Position numbers and translations under genes: made by a program
The notes under the pieces: generated by a model
Databases searched by the model: none
What the model saw: only the letters and a program-made list of their open reading frames with translations
What the model was told of the DNA's origin: nothing
From: an uncultured Flavobacteriaceae bacterium
Lineage (GTDB): Bacteria > Bacteroidota > Bacteroidia > Flavobacteriales > Flavobacteriaceae
Reading direction: 5' to 3'
Assembly (NCBI GenBank): GCA_937944485.1
Contig: CALDYU010000018.1
Location: forward strand, 62,001 to 126,000
DNA: 64,000 bases
In this document: positions 8,535 to 17,072 of the stretch, piece after piece
How positions within the stretch are numbered: position 1 is the stretch's first letter
Layout: each line of letters starts with the position of its first letter

Positions 8535-8750
8535 ATGAAAAGATTACTTGTTATTGTATTTGTACTTTTTTTTCTGATGCTTTCAGAGACTGTAAATGCG
8601 CAATGCGCCATGTGTAGAGCAGTATTAGAAAGTGATGGTAATACTGAAACCGCAGAAGGTATTAATAATGGCATCGTTTACCTCATGGCGATACCCTATA
8701 TTTTAGTTGGTGCACTTTTCTTTTTTGTGTATCGTAAAATGAAGAACTAA
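8535..8750 (+). CDS. Small membrane protein with a Cys-x-x-Cys motif
   Basis: This 71-residue protein has a signal-like segment (residues 1-22, ending in NAQ), then CAMCRAVLES, then a second hydrophobic segment (about residues 46-66) and a short basic tail. The CAMC pair would sit on the outer face of the membrane right after the signal sequence. I recall similar small proteins in this position in other Bacteroidota, but no function is known to me. Copper or heme handling, or thiol exchange with SCO, is a guess from its position at the end of the oxidase assembly operon. A terminator follows at once. Confidence 0.75.
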   Translation: MKRLLVIVFVLFFLMLSETVNAQCAMCRAVLESDGNTETAEGINNGIVYLMAIPYILVGALFFFVYRKMKN

Positions 8751-8751
8751 T

Positions 8752-8779
8752 GTTAAAAATGAGTTTTTAACTTTTTTTT
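8752..8779 (+). terminator. A/T-rich intrinsic terminator ending the cox operon
   Basis: Perfect 8-bp arms GTTAAAAA / TTTTTAAC (8752-8759, 8764-8771) with a TGAG loop, followed by eight T residues at 8772-8779. Confidence 0.7.
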
Positions 8780-8790
8780 AATGATCTCAC

Positions 8791-8820
8791 TGTAACAATT
8801 TTAATTTCTTGTAGTCTTAT
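8791..8820 (+). promoter_or_regulatory. ECF-sigma-like promoter, first exporter operon
   Basis: TGTAAC at 8791-8796 and GTCTTAT at 8814-8820 with a 17-nt spacer resemble a -35/-10 pair for an ECF sigma factor (GAAC/GTAAC and GTC type). The same two elements with the same spacing lie before the second exporter operon at 12586. The ATG of the first gene is 55 nt downstream. The assignment to ECF sigma is inferred. Confidence 0.6.
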
Positions 8821-8874
8821 TAGTGCGTTCTTTCCCAAAGCGCTTTTATTCATCAATCATCAAAAACCAACCAC

Positions 8875-10125
8875 ATGTTCGATATCGAAAGGTGGCAAGA
8901 GATTTTCGACACCATCCGTAAAAATAAATTACGCACGTTTCTAACGGGTCTCTCTGTTGCATCTGGAATTTTCATATTAGTTATTTTATTGGGTTTTGGT
9001 CAAGGCATGCAAAATGGTATCGATGCTGAATTTAGAGGCGACGCTGCAACTAGTATTTGGGTTTGGCCGCAACGAACTACTGTAGAGTATAGAGGTCTGA
9101 ACCCAGGGCGACGAGTGCAACTCGTTAATGAAAACTATCAAACAATACAGCAGTCTATGAATGCTGATTTTGATAAAGCTTCTATTTTATACTTTCCTAG
9201 AGATGTACAAATAGTTTACAAGAACGATTTATTGGTATATAATGTCGCAGGCACCAATGGGGATCTTCAAATTATTGAGAATGAATTTTTATCCGAAGGA
9301 AGATATATTAATGAAACAGATGTTGCGCAGAATGCCAAAGTAGCAATCATCAGTAATAAAATTAAACGAGAAGTATTCTCAGAACTTGAAACACCTATTG
9401 GCGAGTATATTACTATTTCTGGGGCTGGCTTTAGAATAGTAGGTGTCTATGGGGAATATGGCGAAGATGAAGGGGAAGAAGAACGCATATTTGTACCCAT
9501 CTCTACAGCGCAACTTACTTTTAACGGTTCGAACAAAATCAACAACCTTAATTTCATGCTACCTGAAAAAGAGTCTTTTGAAGAGACGATAGCATTAAAT
9601 GAAAAATTTACTACAGAATTGCTACGTTATTTAAAGGCAGACCATGGTATTGCACCAGAAGATGATCGTGCCATCCATATTTGGAACCCCATTCAAGAAG
9701 CGAAACGCTTTTACACCTTAGGAACCGCCATAGAACTTTTCTTTTGGGTGGTTGGTTTTCTGACCATTATTGCTGGGGTAGTTAGTGTGAGCAATATCAT
9801 GTTAATTGTGGTAAAGGAAAGAACGAGAGAAATAGGAATACGCAAAGCCTTAGGAGCGAAACCTTGGTCTGTTGTCGGAATGATTATGCATGAGGCCATT
9901 TTTGTTACGGCAATAGCAGGATTTTCAGGACTTATATTTAGTATGGGACTCTTAGAAATTGTAGGCCCGCATGTTGAAGTCGATTATATATTAAACCCTT
10001 CTGTAAATTTTGGTGTGGCCTTATCTACAGTATTCTTACTAATCGGGGCAGGTGCTTTGGCTGGTTTTTTTCCAGCTTGGAAGGCCGTGAAAGTGAAAGT
10101 TATTGAAGCTTTAAGAGATGAATAA
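8875..10125 (+). CDS. MacB-like ABC transporter permease
   Basis: A 416-residue permease of the MacB/FtsX type: one membrane helix at about residues 22-45, a large periplasmic domain (about 50-270) and three helices in the C-terminal FtsX domain (about 285-410). The conserved loop after the second helix, VKERTREIGIRKALGA, is clear, and the protein ends in the usual VKVIEALRDE. Such permeases export peptides, antibiotics or lipoproteins with an adaptor and TolC. It begins an operon of two permeases and an adaptor that has no ATPase gene of its own. Confidence 0.9.
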   Translation: MFDIERWQEIFDTIRKNKLRTFLTGLSVASGIFILVILLGFGQGMQNGIDAEFRGDAATSIWVWPQRTTVEYRGLNPGRRVQLVNENYQTIQQSMNADFDKASILYFPRDVQIVYKNDLLVYNVAGTNGDLQIIENEFLSEGRYINETDVAQNAKVAIISNKIKREVFSELETPIGEYITISGAGFRIVGVYGEYGEDEGEEERIFVPISTAQLTFNGSNKINNLNFMLPEKESFEETIALNEKFTTELLRYLKADHGIAPEDDRAIHIWNPIQEAKRFYTLGTAIELFFWVVGFLTIIAGVVSVSNIMLIVVKERTREIGIRKALGAKPWSVVGMIMHEAIFVTAIAGFSGLIFSMGLLEIVGPHVEVDYILNPSVNFGVALSTVFLLIGAGALAGFFPAWKAVKVKVIEALRDE

Positions 10126-10145
10126 ATTATTCGATATAAAGAACC

Positions 10146-11402
10146 ATGTTTAGTAAAGATCGTTGGAAGGAAATTTTAGAAGTATTATCAAGCAATATGC
10201 TGCGTACGGTAGCAACGGCTTTTGGTGTAGGCTGGGGTATTTTTATTCTAATCATTTTATTAGCAGCAGGTAAGGGGCTTGAGAACGGTATTCGTCAAGA
10301 CTTTAACGGAGTGGCAACCAATACGATGTTCATGTGGACAGAAACCACCACAATGGCCTACCAAGGATTGCCAGAAGGAAGAAATTTTAACTTTAAACTG
10401 AGTGACGTTGATTTATTACGCCGAAATGTGCCAGAATTACGCATTATATCACCACGCAATAGTTTACGACAAGCGGTAGGTGATAACGTCATACGAGGTA
10501 CAGAAAGTGGGCGCTATCGCGTATTCGGTGATTATCCTGAAATAATTGAACAAAACCCCATATATACAGCTCACGGAAGGTTCTTTAACCACAACGATAT
10601 TAAAGAAAAACGAAAGGTAGTAGTTATTGGTGATGGTATTCGACAAGATTTATTTGAAGAAGACGAAGAGGTTTTAGGGGAGTATATTAAAATTAGTGGC
10701 GTCAATTTCATGGTTGTGGGCACCTATAAAGAGAAAACGAGTAATGGAGGAGGGGAAAATAGTGAACGTCAAATATTTATGCCTTTTACTACTTTTTCGC
10801 AGGCGTTTAATAGATCTGATAATGTAGGTTGGATGGCCATCACCGCTAAAGATGACAGCTCTATTAGCTTGTTAACTGACAAGATTGTAAATACGGTGAA
10901 GCAAAGTAGAAAAGTGCATCCAGATGACGCAAGGGCGATTGGTTTTTTTGATTTATTTGAGCAGTTTAATCGTGTTGAAAGCTTATTCGGAGCCTTGCAA
11001 TTTGTCGCTTACTTTGTTGGTATTTTGGTATTACTTGCAGGCATTATTGGAGTGAGCAATATCATGTTAATTGTCATTAAAGAACGAACGAAAGAAATAG
11101 GTATTCGCCGGGCTTTAGGCGAAGACCCTTGGTCGATCAAGAAGCAAATTTTAATGGAGTCTATTTTTCTAACCATTTTATCAGGTATGGTAGGTATTAT
11201 TTTCGGAGCCCTATTTATTTATGGAATTAACCTAGTATTAGATTCCATCGGCCCCGTAGATATGTTCTTAAACCCAAGTGTAAGTTTAGGCGTAGTATTA
11301 AGTGCATTAATTATATTAATAGTTTCAGGCTTGTTAGCAGGATTTATACCTGCGAATAGTGCGATTAGAGTGCGCCCTATAGAAGCATTAAGAGCTGAAT
11401 AA
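10146..11402 (+). CDS. MacB-like ABC transporter permease
   Basis: A 418-residue paralogue of the previous gene, with the same architecture: N-terminal helix, MacB-type periplasmic core domain, and three C-terminal helices containing IKERTKEIGIRRALGE and ending in RPIEALRAE. It starts 20 nt after the first permease. The two probably form a heterodimer, since the second operon likewise has two different permeases side by side. The substrate cannot be read from the sequence. Confidence 0.9.
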   Translation: MFSKDRWKEILEVLSSNMLRTVATAFGVGWGIFILIILLAAGKGLENGIRQDFNGVATNTMFMWTETTTMAYQGLPEGRNFNFKLSDVDLLRRNVPELRIISPRNSLRQAVGDNVIRGTESGRYRVFGDYPEIIEQNPIYTAHGRFFNHNDIKEKRKVVVIGDGIRQDLFEEDEEVLGEYIKISGVNFMVVGTYKEKTSNGGGENSERQIFMPFTTFSQAFNRSDNVGWMAITAKDDSSISLLTDKIVNTVKQSRKVHPDDARAIGFFDLFEQFNRVESLFGALQFVAYFVGILVLLAGIIGVSNIMLIVIKERTKEIGIRRALGEDPWSIKKQILMESIFLTILSGMVGIIFGALFIYGINLVLDSIGPVDMFLNPSVSLGVVLSALIILIVSGLLAGFIPANSAIRVRPIEALRAE

Positions 11403-11441
11403 AAAACATCAATCAACTAGAATATTTAAACAAATCAGAAA

Positions 11442-12557
11442 ATGAAAAAATCAGTAACAAGAATTATTCTATTCCTTATTATTATTTGTTTCGGTGGAGC
11501 CATGTACTACCTGTATTCCAAAAATTCAGAAGATCCGGTACGCTACGAAACAGAACAAGCTTCCACACAGACTATAATAAAGAAAACGGTGGCTACGGGA
11601 AGTATATTACCCCTAGAAGAAGTACTTATAAAACCTAATATTTCAGGCGTAATTGAAGAAATATTTGTAGAAGGCGGTGATTATGTTAAATCAGGCGATC
11701 TACTTTGTAGAATCAAGGTGGTACCTAATTTAAGTGCATTAAATGATGCTCGTAATGCTATCGATGAGGCTAAAATTGGCTTGAATGATCAACTTCGAAA
11801 TCTAGAGCGCCAGAAAAGCTTGTTTGCAAAAGGAGTCATTTCTAAAGTAGATTTAGAGCGAGCTCAAGTGACCTATGATCAATCAAAGCAAACGCATAAT
11901 GCGGCAAGAAAACGCTATGATATTGTAAAAACGGGTACAACAAAAGGCTTCGGTAGTGCTGCAAATACCCAAATTAGGGCAACCGTAAGTGGTATGGTTC
12001 TAGAAGTGCCTGTTGAAGTTGGTAATCAAGTAATAGAAAGTAATAATTTTAATGAAGGTACAACTATCGCCGCCATTGCCGATGTTGATAAAATGATATT
12101 TGAAGGCAAGATCGATGAATCAGAGGTTGGTAAGGTGAAGGAGAACTTACCCCTTGAAATCACCGTTGGGGCTATCGAAAATAAAGTCTTTGACGCGGTT
12201 TTAGATTATATTGCTCCTAAAGGCAAGGAAGAGAACGGTGCGATTCAATTTGAAATAAAAGGCACTATGAAAAAACAAGACTCTGTTTTTATTCGTGCTG
12301 GTCTTAGTGCCAATGCGTCTATAATTTTAGCAAAGGTTGATAGTGTGCTTGCGATCAAAGAAGCCTTGGTACAGTTTGACACGGAGACAAAAAAACCCTA
12401 TGTTGAAATAGCTACTGGCGAGCAAGAGTTTGAAAGAAAAGATATAGCCTTAGGTGTTAGTGATGGTATTTATGTTGAAATTAAATCGGGTATTGATGCA
12501 TCTGATAAGATAAAAGTATGGAATGCTATAGATTCAGGGAATGAAGAGGATAACTAA
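11442..12557 (+). CDS. Periplasmic adaptor protein (MacA-like)
   Basis: This 371-residue membrane-fusion protein links inner-membrane permeases to an outer-membrane TolC channel. It has an N-terminal membrane anchor (about residues 7-24), a split biotinyl-lipoyl domain (ISGVIEEIFVEGGDYVKSGD and later ATVSGMVLEVPVEVGNQV), an intervening coiled-coil hairpin (about residues 95-160) and a C-terminal beta-barrel region. It closes the first exporter operon, 39 nt after the second permease. A close paralogue is found at 15888. Confidence 0.9.
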   Translation: MKKSVTRIILFLIIICFGGAMYYLYSKNSEDPVRYETEQASTQTIIKKTVATGSILPLEEVLIKPNISGVIEEIFVEGGDYVKSGDLLCRIKVVPNLSALNDARNAIDEAKIGLNDQLRNLERQKSLFAKGVISKVDLERAQVTYDQSKQTHNAARKRYDIVKTGTTKGFGSAANTQIRATVSGMVLEVPVEVGNQVIESNNFNEGTTIAAIADVDKMIFEGKIDESEVGKVKENLPLEITVGAIENKVFDAVLDYIAPKGKEENGAIQFEIKGTMKKQDSVFIRAGLSANASIILAKVDSVLAIKEALVQFDTETKKPYVEIATGEQEFERKDIALGVSDGIYVEIKSGIDASDKIKVWNAIDSGNEEDN

Positions 12558-12585
12558 CCTTTAACAAAATATTTAGAACAATTCT

Positions 12586-12615
12586 TGTAACAATTTAACA
12601 ACTTCGTGGTCTTAT
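12586..12615 (+). promoter_or_regulatory. ECF-sigma-like promoter, second exporter operon
   Basis: TGTAAC at 12586-12591, a 17-nt spacer and GTCTTAT at 12609-12615 repeat the motif found before the first exporter operon. A short inverted repeat (TGGTCA 12615-12620 / TGACCA 12636-12641) lies in the leader just downstream. Confidence 0.6.
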
Positions 12616-12663
12616 GGTCAGAATTACTTTTTTTGTGACCAAACACAACTAACACATTGAATT

Positions 12664-13368
12664 ATGATTCAAATTGAAAACCTTCACAAATCGTATAAAA
12701 TGGGAAGCAATTCCTTGCATGTTCTTAAAGGGATTAATTTTTCTGTGAAAGAAGGTGAACTTGTGGCGATTATGGGCTCTTCGGGTTCTGGTAAATCTAC
12801 ATTGCTGAATATTTTAGGTATGCTAGATGAATTGGATGAAGGTTCTTACGACTTAGATGGTGTGCCTATTAAAAACTTGAATGAAACAAAAGCCGCCAAT
12901 TACCGAAATAAATTTTTAGGTTTTGTTTTTCAGTCTTTCAATTTGATTAATTACAAAAACGCGATGGAAAATGTAGCATTGCCATTGTACTATCAACGCG
13001 TTGGAAGAAAAGAGCGGCAAGAGAAAGCCTTGAAATATTTAGATCAAGTAGGCTTAAAAGAATGGGCTGATCATTTACCTAGTGAATTGTCTGGTGGTCA
13101 AAAGCAACGTGTTGCTATTGCCAGAGCAATGGCGGCTGAGCCAAAAGTATTATTAGCTGATGAACCTACGGGTGCTTTAGATAGTACAACTTCCTATGAA
13201 GTAATGGATTTAATTCAAAAAATTAACGATCAAGGAAACACGATTCTTATTGTAACGCACGAAGAAGATATTGCTCACATGTGCAAACGTATTGTACATT
13301 TAAAAGACGGTGTTATTCTCGAAGATAAAAAAGTTGATCAAGTAAGAGCCGACCAATATGTTCAGTAG
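12664..13368 (+). CDS. ABC transporter ATP-binding protein (MacB/LolD type)
   Basis: A 234-residue ATPase that powers MacB-type permeases. It has Walker A GSSGSGKST (Lys44), the Q-loop Gln90, the signature LSGGQ (142-146), Walker B KVLLADEP with the catalytic Glu167 and the H-loop in IVTHEED. It is a stand-alone nucleotide-binding subunit, not fused to a permease as in E. coli MacB. It overlaps the next permease gene by 11 nt. It is the only ABC ATPase in the window and may serve the first operon as well. Confidence 0.94.
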   Translation: MIQIENLHKSYKMGSNSLHVLKGINFSVKEGELVAIMGSSGSGKSTLLNILGMLDELDEGSYDLDGVPIKNLNETKAANYRNKFLGFVFQSFNLINYKNAMENVALPLYYQRVGRKERQEKALKYLDQVGLKEWADHLPSELSGGQKQRVAIARAMAAEPKVLLADEPTGALDSTTSYEVMDLIQKINDQGNTILIVTHEEDIAHMCKRIVHLKDGVILEDKKVDQVRADQYVQ

Positions 13369-14593
13369 AGATATTTGGAAAGAAATATTCGAAGCAATAC
13401 AGAAGAATAAGCTGCGTACTTTTTTGACTGGTTTTACTGTGGCCTTGGGTATTTTTATTTTTGTTACCCTTTTTGGTATGGGTAATGGTCTCAACAATAC
13501 CTTTATGAAATTTTTTGGTAACGATGCTACCAATATTTTTAGAATATATCCTTCTACAACTACAATTCCTTATGGAGGTTACAAAGCAAAGCGTCAAATA
13601 GAATTTAAAAACGACGATTTAGACGATATTTTCAAAGAGTTTGGTCCTCTGGTGCAGTATCTTACTCCTCGTATAAGAAGAGGAGGAGTTGTTACCTATA
13701 AAGACAAATCAGATAATTATGCGACCTATGGTGTTGGCCCTGGTATGCAATTTGCGGAGAAGACCATAATAATGAAGGGTCGGTATATCAATTCTATGGA
13801 TGTCCGTGAGAAGTCAAAATACGCCGTTATTGGCAGAATGGTTGAGAAAGACATTTTTAAAGGCGAAGACGCTTTAGGAAAATATATTGACGTAGCTGGT
13901 AGCGCATTTCGTGTTATTGGCGTTTTTCAAGATGATGGGGGGGATAATGAAGAGCGTAATATTTTTATTCCTTTTACCACACGTCAATTGATAGAGGGTA
14001 ATAATGATAGGGTTGATCAGATTACGCTAGCTTTCAATGAGTCGATAGGTTACAGTGGCGCTATGCGTTTTCAAAAACAGCTTGATCGGTATATTCGGAA
14101 GAAAAAACTTATAAGCCCTCAAGACCCAAGAGGTATTTTTATTGAAAATGTTGCCGATAATTTAAAACGAAATCAAGATTTTGCTGCGGTACTTAAAATT
14201 ATTATTTCGGGTATAGCATTCGCAGTTATTATTTCTGGAATCATAGGTATTAGTAATATTATGGTTTTTGTTGTAAAAGAAAGAACCAAAGAAATTGGAA
14301 TTCGGAAAGCCATGGGAGCTACTCCGAGAACAATAACAAGCACTATTTTATTAGAGTCGGTTTTTATTACTGCGATTTTTGGATTTATTGGAATGATCTT
14401 GGGTATCGTGGTTTTAAATTTTATACAAGGAAAAACTTTAGAGGATGATTATTTTATCACTAAACCTGCTATTGATTCTGGTATGGCAATTTTTGTAACC
14501 ATATTATTAGTGATCTGTGGAACTTTAGCGGCCTACGTGCCAGCGAGGAAAGCGGCTAAAATTAAACCAATCGTTGCATTGAGAGACGAATAA
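13358..14593 (+). CDS. MacB-like ABC transporter permease
   Basis: A 411-residue permease with the N-terminal helix, a periplasmic MacB core domain and a three-helix FtsX domain containing VKERTKEIGIRKAMGA; it ends in KPIVALRDE. The start overlaps the ATPase stop by 11 nt, which implies translational coupling. It is the third of four related permeases in this 10-kb region, which suggests that the two operons arose by duplication. Confidence 0.9.
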   Translation: MFSRDIWKEIFEAIQKNKLRTFLTGFTVALGIFIFVTLFGMGNGLNNTFMKFFGNDATNIFRIYPSTTTIPYGGYKAKRQIEFKNDDLDDIFKEFGPLVQYLTPRIRRGGVVTYKDKSDNYATYGVGPGMQFAEKTIIMKGRYINSMDVREKSKYAVIGRMVEKDIFKGEDALGKYIDVAGSAFRVIGVFQDDGGDNEERNIFIPFTTRQLIEGNNDRVDQITLAFNESIGYSGAMRFQKQLDRYIRKKKLISPQDPRGIFIENVADNLKRNQDFAAVLKIIISGIAFAVIISGIIGISNIMVFVVKERTKEIGIRKAMGATPRTITSTILLESVFITAIFGFIGMILGIVVLNFIQGKTLEDDYFITKPAIDSGMAIFVTILLVICGTLAAYVPARKAAKIKPIVALRDE

Positions 14594-14594
14594 G

Positions 14595-15857
14595 ATGAGA
14601 CAACTATTTGATAGAGATACTTGGATTGAAATTTTTCAATCGATTCGAAAGAATAAGCTTCGTACATTCTTAACGATGATCGGGGTTTTCATAGGTATTT
14701 ATATTTATATCGGTCTTTCTGGTGCTTCAAAAGGATTAGATAACGGATTTGAAAAAGCTTTCGAAAGCATTGCTCGTAATAGTATGTTTGTTTTTTCTTC
14801 AAGTACTAGCAAGCCATATGCTGGTTATAAAACAGGACGCCGTATTCAACTAAAATTAGAAGATGCTGATGTATTAAGACAACAGGTGCCTGAAATTATG
14901 GCGATAGCTCCTAGAAATGTAAGAGGAAATTTTGGTACTGCTCCTGGTATTATTAAACGAGGTGCTCGATCAGGTAGTTACTCTGTTTTTGGAGATTTTC
15001 CTGAGTTCACAAAAATTGCAACAAAGAAAATTTATGATGGAGGGAGGTTTATCAATGACTCAGATATTCTTCAAGAGCGCAAGGTCTGCGTTATTGGTGA
15101 ACGTACGCAGAAGGAGCTTTTCGATGAAGATGAAGATCCTATTGGAGGTTATATAGCTATCGAAGATGTTAATTTTCAAGTGGTCGGGGTACACAAGTTT
15201 GCTGGAGGTGGCCCTTTTGATAATGACAGTGATATTTTTATTCCTTTTTCTACATATAAAAAAATATATAATACGGGTGATAACGTTTCTTGGTTTACCA
15301 TTGCTGCCTATGATGATGCTGATGTAATACAAGCAGAGAAAGATATCAAAGCGACGCTAAGAAGAATCCACAAAGTAGACCCAACAGACGAGAAAGCTAT
15401 AGGGGCTTTTAATTTAGGAGAGGTTTTCAAAAAGATTTTTGATTTTTCGAATGGTCTAACTTTTTTATCCCTAATTGTCGGTATAGCCACAATCTTAGCT
15501 GGGGTTATTGGTATTGGTAATATTTTATTGATTTCAGTTAAGGAAAGAACTAAAGAACTGGGGGTGCGAAGAGCACTTGGGGCAACGCCTTCTGAGGTTA
15601 GAAATCAAATTATTATAGAAGCGTTGGTATTAATTTTATTAGCGGGTATTATAGGTATCATTTGTGGTGCCATTACACTTGCGGGATTAGGAGCAGCTTT
15701 CGGAGGTGGTGATTTTCCCTATGAAAATCCAACAGTGCCTATTCCTTATGTAATAATGTCATTAGTTCTGATGATTGTACTGGGTATTCTTATCGGACTT
15801 ATACCAGCTCAAAGGGCAGTAAGTATCAAACCAATTGATGCATTGCGAGAAGAATAA
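14595..15857 (+). CDS. MacB-like ABC transporter permease
   Basis: A 420-residue permease starting one base after the stop of its neighbour. It has the family layout, with SVKERTKELGVRRALGA in the cytoplasmic loop of the FtsX domain and KPIDALREE at the C-terminus. It probably pairs with the preceding permease as a heterodimer on the ATPase encoded at 12664. Confidence 0.9.
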   Translation: MRQLFDRDTWIEIFQSIRKNKLRTFLTMIGVFIGIYIYIGLSGASKGLDNGFEKAFESIARNSMFVFSSSTSKPYAGYKTGRRIQLKLEDADVLRQQVPEIMAIAPRNVRGNFGTAPGIIKRGARSGSYSVFGDFPEFTKIATKKIYDGGRFINDSDILQERKVCVIGERTQKELFDEDEDPIGGYIAIEDVNFQVVGVHKFAGGGPFDNDSDIFIPFSTYKKIYNTGDNVSWFTIAAYDDADVIQAEKDIKATLRRIHKVDPTDEKAIGAFNLGEVFKKIFDFSNGLTFLSLIVGIATILAGVIGIGNILLISVKERTKELGVRRALGATPSEVRNQIIIEALVLILLAGIIGIICGAITLAGLGAAFGGGDFPYENPTVPIPYVIMSLVLMIVLGILIGLIPAQRAVSIKPIDALREE

Positions 15858-15887
15858 AAACTAAATAACTAACAAATATATTTTACA

Positions 15888-17039
15888 ATGAACAAAATAG
15901 TCAAGTACGTTCTAATTGCATTATTAATTTTTGGAATACTAGGTGCGGCGTTATTTTTTATTAAATCAAATAGTAAATCTGCCATTACCTATGAGACTTC
16001 GAGTCCGTTTATTTCAAATATTGAAAAGAAAACAGTGGCTACAGGTAAAGTAATACCTGAAGACGAAATAGAAATCAAACCACAGATTTCAGGGATTATA
16101 GATAAAATTTATCTAGAAGAAGGTGCTAGAGTAAAGGCGGGCGATCTTATAGCGAAAATTAAGATTGTACCCAATGAGCAAGCTCTAAATCAAGCAAAAG
16201 GGCGGGTAAGAAACGCTGAAATTGCTCTTAATAATACCAAAATTGAATACGATAGAAACAAGGCCTTATTTGACAAAGGAGTAATAGCTAGTCAAGACTT
16301 CAATAATCTTCAATTACGTTTAGATCAGTCAACACAAGAATTACAAAATGCGCGTGCTGATTATCAGATTATTCGAAAAGGTTCGGCTGGTGGTTCAGCC
16401 TCGGCGAACACTAATATTAGAGCAACGGTACCGGGTACGATTCTTGAAATACCCGTAGAAGAAGGTGATCAGGTTATACAAAGTAATAATTTTAATGACG
16501 GAACCACTATCGCTTCTATAGCTGATTTAACTAAAATGATTTTCGAAGGTAAAGTCGACGAAGGTGAAGTAGCAAAGCTTCAGGTTGGTACCGATCTAAA
16601 AATTAGCCTCGGGGCTATTGAAGACGAAGAGTTAGACGCTAAATTAAAATTTATAGCGCCAAAAGGGGTAGAAGAAGCTGGTGCCGTACAGTTTAAGATT
16701 GAGGGTGATGTAGTAGTAAAAGAGGGTGTTTTTATCCGTGCCGGATATAGTGCAAATGCTTCAATTGTGTTAGAGAAAAAGGACAGTATTTTAGTTATTC
16801 CAGAAGCCTTGCTTCAATTTGATAAGAAGACCGATAAACCGTATGTAGAAGTTTCTGTAGGCGATCAAAAATGGGAGCGTAAAGATATCGAAACAGGCAT
16901 TTCTGATGGTGTTAATATTGAAATAGTTTCGGGAATAACAGAAGAAGACGAAATAAAACAATGGAATAAAACAGAACCTATAAAGAAGGGGGAAGAAGAT
17001 GAAGACGAAAACGAAGATTCTGAAGAAAGCGAAGAATAA
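15888..17039 (+). CDS. Periplasmic adaptor protein (MacA-like)
   Basis: A 383-residue paralogue of the adaptor at 11442. It has an N-terminal membrane anchor, the lipoyl half-motifs ISGIIDKIYLEEGARVKAGD and ATVPGTILEIPVEEGDQV, and a coiled-coil hairpin between them. It differs in carrying a very acidic C-terminal tail of about 20 residues (EDENEDSEESEE at the end). It precedes the TolC-like gene by 33 nt and completes a tripartite exporter. Confidence 0.9.
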   Translation: MNKIVKYVLIALLIFGILGAALFFIKSNSKSAITYETSSPFISNIEKKTVATGKVIPEDEIEIKPQISGIIDKIYLEEGARVKAGDLIAKIKIVPNEQALNQAKGRVRNAEIALNNTKIEYDRNKALFDKGVIASQDFNNLQLRLDQSTQELQNARADYQIIRKGSAGGSASANTNIRATVPGTILEIPVEEGDQVIQSNNFNDGTTIASIADLTKMIFEGKVDEGEVAKLQVGTDLKISLGAIEDEELDAKLKFIAPKGVEEAGAVQFKIEGDVVVKEGVFIRAGYSANASIVLEKKDSILVIPEALLQFDKKTDKPYVEVSVGDQKWERKDIETGISDGVNIEIVSGITEEDEIKQWNKTEPIKKGEEDEDENEDSEESEE

Positions 17040-17072
17040 AAAGCATCAATCAATAATCAAAAAAATCATCAA

